Source: Bacteroidota bacterium (GTDB lineage: Bacteria > Bacteroidota > Bacteroidia > Bacteroidales > Bacteroidaceae). Taken from it: a DNA stretch of 29,250 bases. Under the pieces are notes generated by a model. The model was not told where the DNA came from, did not search any database, and worked only from the letters and a program-made list of their open reading frames with translations. Position 1 is the stretch's first letter. Each line of letters opens with the position of its first letter. Positions 7,365-15,527 of the stretch are shown here, piece after piece. A program made the position numbers and the translations under genes. The stretch spans positions 1 through 29,250 of the forward strand of contig JAEXAJ010000170.1 in NCBI GenBank assembly GCA_023458215.1, written 5' to 3'.

Positions 7365-8969
7365 TTATTTGAGTTTGTACACAACAGTAGTCACACTCCC
7401 CGCTTCGACCACAACCTGTTTTCCTGCCGATACATTGCCTTCTTGCAGATTCTTGCTTCCGGTAGTTGTATAAGTAGTTATCGACTTAGCTTCACCACTC
7501 CAACCTACATGGGTCTCACCCAACCGGACTGCTTTCTCCGCCAGATTCGTGTAAACAGCCACAATTTCGGCACCGTCAGGAGAAATCCATGCCGAGCCAA
7601 AGAAGCTACGGGATTCATTCAAGTCAAGGCCTATACGACGATAGCCCGGACGAATGAAGCGGCTATAATTACCCAATACCCACAGGGTGGCAGTAGGCTG
7701 ATAAGTACCTTCCCGCTCGATATCTCCATCGACTCCACCGGAGGGAACCAACGAAATAAGCAGGAAACGGTTCTTGTGTCCCCAGCGCGAAACGTCCATA
7801 GAAGTCCAGTAACTCCACGAAGAAACGTTTGCCACGGTCAGGTCATTGTGAATTACTTTCGACATATAGAGAGCAATATCCATCTCCGATGCCTTATCGT
7901 AACCCACAAACTCGGTACTGCTATAACCGTCGCCCAACATGCTCCACTCGCTTTGCCATACCTCCAGGTCGTAGCGTTCGGCAGCCTGAGCCAGTTGCCT
8001 GCGTACATTTCGCATGCCGTCCCATGTTCCGTCAGTCCAATAGCTATGTCCGCAAATCAGATTTTTCACATGAGCCAGATCACCTACGTATGCCGAGGAG
8101 CCCGGAGTGAAGAAAGCCGATAGTACATTACTACGGTTAGCGTCGCTCTTGGTCTTGTAGAGGTATTCCCAATCACCCGATTCGCCTAACAAGATATCGG
8201 TGGAGAGGCTTTGCGCAGTTAATGCTGCATCCAGTTCGCGCGCCAGTCGGGCTACCTGGTCGTTAGTCCAACCGCTGCCTTCCTGCCCGCTTTCCCAGTT
8301 ATACTGGGGTTCGTTAACAGGGGAAATATGACTGATACGATATCCCTCACTTGTATAACGGGCGGTTACGTCGGCCATATATTTAGCGAAATCATCGTAA
8401 TATTCGGGCTTCAGATTGGAAGAACCTCCTTGGGCGGAAAAGCCTTTACCATTGTAAGTATATTGCACAGGCGGTGTATTGCTGAACAGCACAAAGTTGT
8501 TGCAACCCAGTTCCTTGGCACGATTCATAAAATAGCGTTGTCCCTCGCAGCGAGTCCAGTCCAAAGTCAAGTTATCGTTCAGATAGGAGTCCGCACGACG
8601 GGATTTGTCTTCAATGCCGCTTGCATCACCTTGCGCCAAGCTACCTCCGCCAAGATTCACACGCCATTGGGAAAGTCCGATACCTTTGGGTTTACCGCCG
8701 ACTATCTCCGAAGAAAAGAGCAGTTCCGTAATGCCCGCACGAGCCGAAGTCCACGACTTGCCTACAAAAGCGGGTGACCAACAGTCCGACGCACCGAACC
8801 CGGCACACGTCTGGAATAGTTGACCGGCGTCGATACTCACCAATTTCTCCACACTGCTTATATCAGGCTGATCGGGAGTATCGGGTGTATCCGGAGTGTT
8901 CGGACTGTCATCACTGCAAGCCATTGCAGTAAACAACAACGGAAGAAATAAAAAACGTTTCAGTTTCAT
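7365..8969 (-). CDS. GH30 family glycosidase lipoprotein, probable endo-beta-1,6-galactanase type
   Basis: A 534-residue GH30 enzyme. The signal peptide ends in a lipobox with Cys18, followed by S-D-D and a P-N-T-P-D-T-P-D-Q-P-D type linker (about 23-36). Acidic residues after the cysteine resemble the Bacteroidota surface-export signal, so surface location is inferred. The (beta/alpha)8 catalytic domain spans about 42-440, with predicted acid/base Glu220 in S-P-V-N-E-P-Q-Y and nucleophile Glu341 in W-Q-S-E-W-S-M-L; a C-terminal beta domain follows. The N-E-P-Q-Y/W...G-Q-E-G pattern is that of the GH30 branch containing endo-beta-1,6-galactanases rather than glucosylceramidases. Substrate is inferred, not shown. 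Confidence 0.85.
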   Translation of the reverse strand: MKLKRFLFLPLLFTAMACSDDSPNTPDTPDTPDQPDISSVEKLVSIDAGQLFQTCAGFGASDCWSPAFVGKSWTSARAGITELLFSSEIVGGKPKGIGLSQWRVNLGGGSLAQGDASGIEDKSRRADSYLNDNLTLDWTRCEGQRYFMNRAKELGCNNFVLFSNTPPVQYTYNGKGFSAQGGSSNLKPEYYDDFAKYMADVTARYTSEGYRISHISPVNEPQYNWESGQEGSGWTNDQVARLARELDAALTAQSLSTDILLGESGDWEYLYKTKSDANRSNVLSAFFTPGSSAYVGDLAHVKNLICGHSYWTDGTWDGMRNVRRQLAQAAERYDLEVWQSEWSMLGDGYSSTEFVGYDKASEMDIALYMSKVIHNDLTVANVSSWSYWTSMDVSRWGHKNRFLLISLVPSGGVDGDIEREGTYQPTATLWVLGNYSRFIRPGYRRIGLDLNESRSFFGSAWISPDGAEIVAVYTNLAEKAVRLGETHVGWSGEAKSITTYTTTGSKNLQEGNVSAGKQVVVEAGSVTTVVYKLK

Positions 8970-8979
8970 GATATTATCT

Positions 8980-9025
8980 GTTTAAAAAAGAATGTCGCGG
9001 ATAATCCATACAAACTACCCGCGAC
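8980..9025 (-). terminator. Intra-operonic hairpin with U-tract between susD and GH30
   Basis: GTCGCGG (8994-9000) pairs with CCGCGAC (9019-9025), a 7-bp GC-rich stem with an 18-nt loop. Read on the minus strand it lies 61 bp past the susD stop and is followed by ATTCTTTTTT, a good U-tract. It lies in the 117-bp susD-GH30 gap, the longest gap in the operon. A partial terminator or an mRNA 3'-end stabiliser for the SusCD segment would fit. Confidence 0.65.
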
Positions 9026-9086
9026 AAAATATAAAAGCCTATTGAATAATTAACTCCTTTAACAATCCGCTTTTGTCAGAAAGTGA

Positions 9087-10745
9087 TTAGTTCCAACCCG
9101 GATTCTGGGTAATAGAGCCATTAGACATTGTTATCTCGTACAAAGGAATCGGGAATACCATATCGCGGCTTTCGTTGAAACCCTTGCCCTTGTCGCTTGC
9201 TTCACCTTGGTTCTCCCATTCGTAGAGGTCACGAGTGGCAGGTTCAGTGTTCCACTTCACAAATGTTCCGTCCGGTCCCATCAGATTGCTAATCATCTTC
9301 TTACCATTGTCGTCGGTCCAGCGACGGATATCATAAAGACGATTTTGCTCCCACGCCAATTCCAAACGACGTTCCAGACGGATAGCCTTGCGGAGTTCTT
9401 TTCCACTGGATGTAACATCAGCCAATTTTACACGTTTGCGCACTTCATTGAGATAAGTACGTGCCGTAGCATCATCATTCAGCTCGTTGCAAGCCTCAGC
9501 ATACATCAGCAATACATCGGCATAACGCAGAATGCGGTGATCCAAAGGAATCTTATCGATGTTATAAACTTCCGGACGCTTTTCGAGGGGTACAAAGTAT
9601 TTGCGAACGATACGTGCCGACTTATGCTGTGCAGGGTCAATGATATAACAATCACGATCCCAGCCGTATTTTGCAATATAGGTATCGTATAGAGCCATGT
9701 CCTTGCTATTCTCAATAAACTTATCGAAATTATTTTCACCTGCAATCTCGGTACATCCTGACTTGATAATGGTATAGCGGAGGCGTTCAGTGTCGCCTGC
9801 ATCAATGTAAGCTTGCTCAAGATTGGCAGTCGGCTGTCCCCAAGACCATCCGTCGCCGGGGCCGGTACGGGCACCTGTGATAACCGTCAACGAACCACCA
9901 AGGGAGTAGGTACCGTCATACATATACTGCACCTCGAACAGACTTTCCGCATTGTTGTTATGGTCAACGCTCCATACATCACCAAAGTTTTCCATCAGTT
10001 TGTACTCTTTCTCGTCAATAACCGGTTTCAACACATCGTGTGCCTCCTGCCATTTGTTCTGATAGAGATAAACCTTACCCAGCAGACCCAAAGCAGCACC
10101 ACGTGTAGCGCGTCCCAATTCTGTAGCAGCATATTCGCTACGTTGCGGCAATACGTCGGCAGCGGCTTTCAGGTCGTCTTCAATGAATTTATATACCTCT
10201 TCAGTCGAAGCGCGAGTAATGCCTTGTACCTCTTCGGGCAACAAGAAACCTGTAATAAGGGGAACCCCACCGAAGTTCCGAACCAGCTCAAAGTAGAAAT
10301 ATCCACGTAAGAAACGAGCTTCGGCTACCAAGCGATTCTTCAATTCTTCGTTGGCTATATTTGCCTGCGAAATACGCTCTACAGCCACGTTGCAACGCAA
10401 GATACCTTTATAGCGGTATTGCCAGAAGTTAGAGATGGCACCGTTGCTCTGTCCTGTACCTTGATAGTGTGCCAAAGAGATATAGTCGCTCTGGCTCTGG
10501 GTAGTGTTGCCCATCCAACCGTCATCGCTACACATTTCGGAGAGCAGCCATACGGTATTAATATTCCACCAGCCGCCAAAGGTTATGGCTTGATAGCAAC
10601 CGGTAACGAACGATTCGCAATCCTCCTCACTCTGAAAGTAAGTATCGAGGTTCTGTTGCCCGCGCACTTCCTCCGTCAGGAAGTCATCACAAGAAGTGAA
10701 CGTCAGCGAGGCAATCAATGTCAATATTGCTAATATCTGTTTCAT
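9087..10745 (-). CDS. susD: SusD/RagB-family nutrient-binding outer-membrane lipoprotein
   Basis: A 552-residue SusD homologue. The lipobox F-T-S-C puts the acylated cysteine at residue 19, followed by D-D-F-L-T-E-E. SusD proteins are surface alpha-helical glycan-binding lipoproteins that cap the SusC transporter and deliver oligosaccharides to it. Seen: the N-terminal SusD segment with L-R-G-Y-F-Y-F-E-L-V-R-N-F-G-G-V-P-L, R-A-S-T-E-E-V-Y, the TPR region around G-L-L-G-K-V-Y-L-Y-Q-N-K-W-Q-E-A, a C-terminal R-Y-A-D-V-L-L-M-Y-A-E-A-C-N-E-L, R-L-E-R-R-L-E-L-A-W-E, and the terminal N-P-G-W-N. Length is typical. It begins 11 bp after the susC stop. The glycan it binds cannot be read from the sequence. 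Confidence 0.96.
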   Translation of the reverse strand: MKQILAILTLIASLTFTSCDDFLTEEVRGQQNLDTYFQSEEDCESFVTGCYQAITFGGWWNINTVWLLSEMCSDDGWMGNTTQSQSDYISLAHYQGTGQSNGAISNFWQYRYKGILRCNVAVERISQANIANEELKNRLVAEARFLRGYFYFELVRNFGGVPLITGFLLPEEVQGITRASTEEVYKFIEDDLKAAADVLPQRSEYAATELGRATRGAALGLLGKVYLYQNKWQEAHDVLKPVIDEKEYKLMENFGDVWSVDHNNNAESLFEVQYMYDGTYSLGGSLTVITGARTGPGDGWSWGQPTANLEQAYIDAGDTERLRYTIIKSGCTEIAGENNFDKFIENSKDMALYDTYIAKYGWDRDCYIIDPAQHKSARIVRKYFVPLEKRPEVYNIDKIPLDHRILRYADVLLMYAEACNELNDDATARTYLNEVRKRVKLADVTSSGKELRKAIRLERRLELAWEQNRLYDIRRWTDDNGKKMISNLMGPDGTFVKWNTEPATRDLYEWENQGEASDKGKGFNESRDMVFPIPLYEITMSNGSITQNPGWN

Positions 10746-10756
10746 AGTCTATAATC

Positions 10757-13700
10757 TTAAAATTTAAAGTCAATACCGAATAAGAATGTGCGCGGGTTGG
10801 GGTAAGCGATACCGTCGATACCGGTCTCAATCACACTACCGTCTTTACCGATCTGCGGACGTTCGGGGTCCATACCCGAATAGCCTGTGATGGTGAAAGG
10901 ATTCTGTGCAGAGAAAGATACACGCATTTCCGATCCACGCAGCCACTTCTTAGGAAGTGTATAACCCAGTTGCAACAATTTGCAACGCAAGTATGAACCA
11001 TCTTCTACAAAGAAGCTCGATACACGTGAGTAGTTCAGGTTCAGGTCGTTGTATGACAAGCGAGGAATATCCGTGCTAGTTCCTTCACCATGCCATGCTT
11101 TCTCAAGTGTACCTGCCCATACATTCTGTCCGCTTACACCGGAATACATACCTTTGGTCTTATTATAAATATCGTTGCCAAACGTACCGTAGAAGTTGGC
11201 GGTAAAGTCAAAGTTCTTATAGTTCAAGCCCAAGTTCAGACCTACCATCAAGTCAGGATAAGGATTACCGATAAAGGTTTTATCATTCTCGTCCAACACA
11301 CCGTCGTGGTTCAGGTCTTTGAAACGGATGTCACCGGGTTGTGCGTTTGCCTGCACCAGTTTACCGTTCTCGTTGGTATGAGCATTTACTTCAGCCCAAT
11401 TCTGGAAGATTCCGTCAGCTACGTAACCATAGAAACGTGATATCAAACCGCCATCCTCATTACGAATAATTTGGTCGCTATTGAATCCACCTGTCAAGAT
11501 AGGACCGTCACCGGAGAACTTAATCGCTTTGTTCTTTACGGCCGAAAGGTTCAGACCTACATTATACTTGAAGTCGGACACCTTGTCGCGCCAGTTCAAA
11601 CTCAATTCCCATCCGGAGGCTTTCATGCTTCCGATATTCATCCATACGGTACTGTTCCAGTCGGGATAACCGGTAGCAAAGATGTTCTGTTTTTGGTAAA
11701 GCATATCCGAAGACTTCTTTTGGAAGTATTCAAAAGTCACATCCAGACGAGAGTTCAGGAACGACATATCTACACCTACATTCCAGTCTTCTACAGTCTC
11801 CCACTTCAATTGGTTGTTTCCTACACCTGATACCATAGTACCGGTAACACGATTCGGGTTCATACCGAATACATAGTCTGACTGCCCTAACAAGGTCAAA
11901 GTAGCATCATTATCAATATTCTGATTACCTACACGTCCCCAGCCACCACGCAGTTTCAAGTTATTGAAGATTTCCTGGCTCTGCATAAAGCTTTCGCTAA
12001 TAACACGCCATGAAGCAGATACAGAGGGGAAAAGAGCATACTTGTTACCCGCAGGGAAACGAGAAGAACCATCGGCACGAATAGATGCAGTCAAATAATA
12101 GCGGTTATCATAATTATACATCACACGTCCCAAGTAAGATACCAAAGTATTGTAATTAGTCTTGCCTTCGGCTTTCTGATTTTGCGTTCCGGCATTTACT
12201 TCCTGCATCTGATCCATATTGTTAGGAACATCATCGCGTGAAGCTTTCGACTGATATTCAGCAAAGCGTTCGGCAGTGAAACCGCCCATTATATTAATGT
12301 TGTGCTTCTTCGCAAAAGTATCGGCATAAGTAACTGTATTCGTCCAGTTCCAGTCGAGCCATTCCTGCATCTCACGTGAGATGTTGCTCAGCGTAGACTG
12401 CTCCAATGCATCAATCTTGAATTCAGGAGTAAACTTATCCGTGCGACGGAAGTGTGCGTTAGTACCAAACTGTGTGCGCAAAGTAAGTTTCTGAATCGGA
12501 TTTACTTGTACGTATGTATTCAAGATAGCACCCATCTCACGCGAATGAGCATTTTGGCGTGCCAATGAACCGGCAGGATTCCAAGTCTGGTTATTGTAAG
12601 AACGTGCATAGTTATTATACTCATTATCCACCCATTGTTCCTCCGGCTTAAAGATAGGCGTAGTGGGGTCCATGGTCATGGCTGCCTCAAAGAGGTTGGG
12701 CGTGTCATCCCATGATTCTACACGCGGAGCAATGTCAAATCCCATCTTCACATACTTGTTGAAAGTATATTCCGTATTGAGGCGAGCGTTAATCTTATCC
12801 CAATAGCCGTAATCGTATTGCGAATCGTTGCGATAGTAACCCACACTCAGATTATAAACCAACTTGTCCGAACCACCGGAAATGTTGAGTGAGTAATTCT
12901 GTACCAAAGCAGTCTTGTTTACCACTTCGTTCCACCAATCAGTACCGCCCGGATTGGTCGTAGCACCTTTGTCATTCCAGATAGAAGTACCTCCGTCGTT
13001 TGCATAACGAGTGTTGAACACTTCCTTATATTCTGCGATACCAGCCATTTTCGGCTTAGAGATCGTTTGAAAACCTGCTGATGCGTTGAAGCTGATGTTT
13101 GTCTTTCCCGCAATACCTTTCTTAGTAGTAATCAAGATCACACCGTTAGAAGCACGCGTACCATAAATAGCAGCAGCCGAAGCATCTTTCAATACTTCCA
13201 TAGACGCAATGTCGTTGCTGTTCAAGAAATTGATATTCGTACCTACCGGCATACCGTCCACTACATACAGCGGGTCGGTACCGTTTACGGTAGTTACACC
13301 ACGAATCAATACTTTGGGTTGTGTACCCGGGCCACCACCACTGGTCACTTGTACACCATTCACTTTACCTTGCAAAGCATCCATGGCATTACCGGTTACT
13401 GTTTCGGTGATTTGCTCTCCTTTTACGGTAGCAATGGAGCTGGTCAAGTCACTCCGCTTTACAGCACCGTAACCGATAACCACTACCTCGTCCAGCAGTT
13501 CACTAGCTTCTTTCAGTACTACATTGATTGTAGTCTTACCACCCACTTGTATTTCCTGAGTCTCATAGCCAATGCTCGAAAACACCAGCACAGCATTCGA
13601 AGGCACATTCATTAACGTATAGTCGCCGTCAAGACCGGTAATTGTACCTGTAGTGGCACCTTTCACTTGTATCGTTGCCCCAATCAAGGGCTCCTTGTCG

Positions 13701-13792
13701 GTAGCCGAAGTCACCACACCTTTCACGGTGGTCTGCGCATAACTGCATAAGCTAACCAGCGCCAGACACAATAATAATATCTGCTTTTTCAT
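10757..13792 (-). CDS. susC: SusC/RagA-family TonB-dependent outer-membrane transporter
   Basis: A 1011-residue TonB-dependent transporter that imports oligosaccharides across the outer membrane using ExbBD-TonB energy. Order: signal peptide (1-19, ending C-S-Y-A), carboxypeptidase-D-regulatory-like domain (about 20-100, V-K-G-V-V-T...L-I-G-A-T-I-Q-V-K-G), TonB-box-like region and plug (about 100-225, V-V-V-I-G-Y-G, then L-Y-V-V-D-G-M-P and A-A-I-Y-G-T-R-A-S-N-G-V), and a 22-strand barrel ending in aromatic F-L-F-G-I-D-F-K-F. There is no N-terminal sigma-regulator interaction domain, consistent with control by the HTCS rather than an anti-sigma factor. It lies 19 bp after the first gene of the operon and 11 bp before susD. 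Confidence 0.97.
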   Translation of the reverse strand: MKKQILLLCLALVSLCSYAQTTVKGVVTSATDKEPLIGATIQVKGATTGTITGLDGDYTLMNVPSNAVLVFSSIGYETQEIQVGGKTTINVVLKEASELLDEVVVIGYGAVKRSDLTSSIATVKGEQITETVTGNAMDALQGKVNGVQVTSGGGPGTQPKVLIRGVTTVNGTDPLYVVDGMPVGTNINFLNSNDIASMEVLKDASAAAIYGTRASNGVILITTKKGIAGKTNISFNASAGFQTISKPKMAGIAEYKEVFNTRYANDGGTSIWNDKGATTNPGGTDWWNEVVNKTALVQNYSLNISGGSDKLVYNLSVGYYRNDSQYDYGYWDKINARLNTEYTFNKYVKMGFDIAPRVESWDDTPNLFEAAMTMDPTTPIFKPEEQWVDNEYNNYARSYNNQTWNPAGSLARQNAHSREMGAILNTYVQVNPIQKLTLRTQFGTNAHFRRTDKFTPEFKIDALEQSTLSNISREMQEWLDWNWTNTVTYADTFAKKHNINIMGGFTAERFAEYQSKASRDDVPNNMDQMQEVNAGTQNQKAEGKTNYNTLVSYLGRVMYNYDNRYYLTASIRADGSSRFPAGNKYALFPSVSASWRVISESFMQSQEIFNNLKLRGGWGRVGNQNIDNDATLTLLGQSDYVFGMNPNRVTGTMVSGVGNNQLKWETVEDWNVGVDMSFLNSRLDVTFEYFQKKSSDMLYQKQNIFATGYPDWNSTVWMNIGSMKASGWELSLNWRDKVSDFKYNVGLNLSAVKNKAIKFSGDGPILTGGFNSDQIIRNEDGGLISRFYGYVADGIFQNWAEVNAHTNENGKLVQANAQPGDIRFKDLNHDGVLDENDKTFIGNPYPDLMVGLNLGLNYKNFDFTANFYGTFGNDIYNKTKGMYSGVSGQNVWAGTLEKAWHGEGTSTDIPRLSYNDLNLNYSRVSSFFVEDGSYLRCKLLQLGYTLPKKWLRGSEMRVSFSAQNPFTITGYSGMDPERPQIGKDGSVIETGIDGIAYPNPRTFLFGIDFKF

Positions 13793-13811
13793 ATCTTAAA
13801 TCTAATGTTAC

Positions 13812-15323
13812 TTATTTATTTGCGGGAACCAATTTAGCTCTTCCCAAATGGGCGTCAAAATAGAACCGGTAAGAACCCGAAGTTGTCACCACTGGTTTAG
13901 ACCATACATCTTGTGTATTGATAGGTCCTTTATAATCAGAGTTCTTGGAAGCACTTCCGGTGTAATAGCCGAAAACATCCATGTCCGTAGCACTGGTACT
14001 ACACCATCTTACATAGTTCCACCACTCACTCTTATGATAATTATGAATGATAAAATTCATCGTTTCGCCGGCAGTCAGCGTCAGAGGATCTTGAGAGTAG
14101 AATAAATGAGGATTGGTTGCATCTTGTACGAAAGACTTCACATTTGTCGGATTATCACTGGTAAGACCAAAGGTAAAGTCTATCATTTCGGTACCGTTAC
14201 CCCATAAGTCGAAGCAAGGCGTTCCATAAATCAAATCGGTTCCCCAAGGATCCTGAGCTTCTTTTGCGGAGTAAGTGCTCACTTTATAGGTCTTTTGCAA
14301 GATATTAAAGGTTATTTCATAATATACATTAGCTTCCGGCAGTACAAGTGGCTTCATGCTCGTTCTGTCGTCGGTCAGTTTCGTGTCGTCATTAGCGTCG
14401 ACACCATAACATACAGGCGAGAAGCTGTTCTTTTGGGGCAAGAAATAGATTTCAGTGTTAGCCTTTTCGCAATAGTAATAAGCTGTATATTGGAATTCTC
14501 CTACATGATTGATGCACATCGGCACTCCAAATACATCACTATTCAGTGCCGCATCCGTAGCCACATCCGCCAAATACATCTTTTCAAAGTCTTGTACGTC
14601 TGTAACAGAAATGACTGCCTTACGAGTTACGATATTACCTATTGTATCGGCCATAGCCAAAGTCAAAGCATAGTCTTTCTTCTCAAAGGGAAACTTTATT
14701 TCTTCAGAATAATCATAGGCAGCTTGTTGCTTCAAATCCACTCTTTTGGGAGAGTAGCCTTCAATGCCGTCAATGGTGATATCCAGGTAATCCAATGCTC
14801 TGTCGTCCGTCATCTCCACATTTAAAGTTAGTGTGGGGTCTTCACCCTGACGCAGTAACACAGTCAGCATTCCACCTTCTTCAGGGGCACTCTTAAAGAC
14901 CGGTACTTCAAAGTCACCGTCCATTGTTATTAAAACATCCTGAGATAATTCCCGCCCGCCTACATCGGTGATTGTAACTTTTACAGTAAAGCGTTCGCCA
15001 ATTTCGTTGCTCTTAAGGTCGTAGTAGTAACTCAAGTCATACTCTGTTTTCGGAGCACCATAGATTTCAATCAAGTCGATGGTTTTGTCGAGATAAAGAT
15101 CGGCACATTGCAGACGAATGGTAGAAATACCGTCGGCATCGGTCAATTTACCCTTAATAGTAAAACGTTGTCCGGCAGCGGACTGGATATGGCCTGTAGC
15201 CAGTACCATCGTCGGTGTTTGTCCGTCTACGTCGGGATAGCCATCATCGTCGCTACATCCCGTAGTACATAAAGTCAGCGATAGAAATGCCCATAATGTG
15301 GCACTCAGAAAATGCTTCTTCAT
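13812..15323 (-). CDS. Surface lipoprotein, candidate glycan-binding protein heading the PUL operon
   Basis: A 503-residue protein from the ATG at 15323; in-frame codons further upstream are less likely because they overlap the -7 box at 15389-15396. The signal peptide ends in C-T-T-G-C (Cys23), followed by S-D-D-D, a typical Bacteroidota surface-lipoprotein signal. Two or three immunoglobulin/cadherin-like beta domains seem to fill the N-terminal half (repeated D-A-D-G-I-S, D-V-G-G-R-E, D-T-I-G-N-I segments). The C-terminal half is aromatic-rich (W-W-N-Y-V-R-W, Y-Y-Y-C, Y-R-F-Y-F-D-A-H-L-G-R-A) and looks like SusE/SusF-type ligand-binding modules. Its place before susC is less usual than after susD. 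Glycan binding is inferred. Confidence 0.72.
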   Translation of the reverse strand: MKKHFLSATLWAFLSLTLCTTGCSDDDGYPDVDGQTPTMVLATGHIQSAAGQRFTIKGKLTDADGISTIRLQCADLYLDKTIDLIEIYGAPKTEYDLSYYYDLKSNEIGERFTVKVTITDVGGRELSQDVLITMDGDFEVPVFKSAPEEGGMLTVLLRQGEDPTLTLNVEMTDDRALDYLDITIDGIEGYSPKRVDLKQQAAYDYSEEIKFPFEKKDYALTLAMADTIGNIVTRKAVISVTDVQDFEKMYLADVATDAALNSDVFGVPMCINHVGEFQYTAYYYCEKANTEIYFLPQKNSFSPVCYGVDANDDTKLTDDRTSMKPLVLPEANVYYEITFNILQKTYKVSTYSAKEAQDPWGTDLIYGTPCFDLWGNGTEMIDFTFGLTSDNPTNVKSFVQDATNPHLFYSQDPLTLTAGETMNFIIHNYHKSEWWNYVRWCSTSATDMDVFGYYTGSASKNSDYKGPINTQDVWSKPVVTTSGSYRFYFDAHLGRAKLVPANK

Positions 15324-15363
15324 ACTTATTATTTTTAAAGTTAAACAAAAAAATACATTTTGT

Positions 15364-15385
15364 TGCCGATACTCTTTAATCGGCA
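15364..15385 (-). promoter_or_regulatory. Small hairpin at the 5' end of the PUL transcript
   Basis: TGCCGAT (15364-15370) pairs with ATCGGCA (15379-15385), 7 bp with an 8-nt loop. Given the -7 box at 15389-15396, the hairpin would sit at or just after the transcript's 5' end. It could stabilise the mRNA or be part of a regulator site. Confidence 0.4.
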
Positions 15386-15388
15386 GTG

Positions 15389-15396
15389 CAAACATA
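15389..15396 (-). promoter_or_regulatory. -7 box (TATGTTTG) of the PUL operon promoter
   Basis: Minus-strand TATGTTTG is an exact TAnnTTTG match. It predicts transcription from about 15382 and a leader near 60 nt before the ATG at 15323. No strong TTTG -33 box is seen, as expected for a promoter that needs activation by the HTCS. Confidence 0.6.
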
Positions 15397-15437
15397 GTTC
15401 ATTTACTTGTCCGACAACAGCATAAATCATGCAGAGA

Positions 15438-15475
15438 GTATATATAAATCCGTCAATGCACGATTTGTATATATC
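15438..15475. promoter_or_regulatory. Inverted repeat in the divergent PUL/HTCS promoter region; candidate operator
   Basis: GTATATATAAATC (15438-15450) and GATTTGTATATATC (15462-15475) form a near-perfect inverted repeat with one extra base in the right arm and an 11-bp spacer. It lies between the divergent -7 boxes, with the right arm 18 bp before the HTCS box. A binding site for the HTCS AraC-type domain is plausible, but AT-rich dyads also arise by chance. Confidence 0.45.
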
Positions 15476-15493
15476 ACTTACAGGTTTTATTTG

Positions 15494-15501
15494 TACATTT
15501 G
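15494..15501 (+). promoter_or_regulatory. -7 box (TACATTTG) of the HTCS gene
   Basis: TACATTTG matches TAnnTTTG exactly and predicts a start near 15508, 20 nt before the chosen ATG at 15528. It excludes the upstream in-frame ATG at 15429, which would lie before the promoter. Confidence 0.6.
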
Positions 15502-15527
15502 ACTCGTTGAAAGAAAAATATCACGTC

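Noticed and set aside
7257..8123. 288-residue plus-strand open frame
   Set aside because: It lies opposite the GH2 start and GH30 gene, which have signal peptides, catalytic motifs and operon spacing; the plus-strand frame is a shadow with no family features.
15438..15475. Invertible promoter switch at the PUL
   Set aside because: The inverted repeat spans only 38 bp with an 11-bp spacer, too short to hold a promoter, and no invertase gene is nearby.
15429..15527. Upstream HTCS start at 15429
   Set aside because: It lies before the predicted -7 box (15494-15501) and would place 33 extra residues before an otherwise normal signal peptide; ATG 15528 fits both signals.
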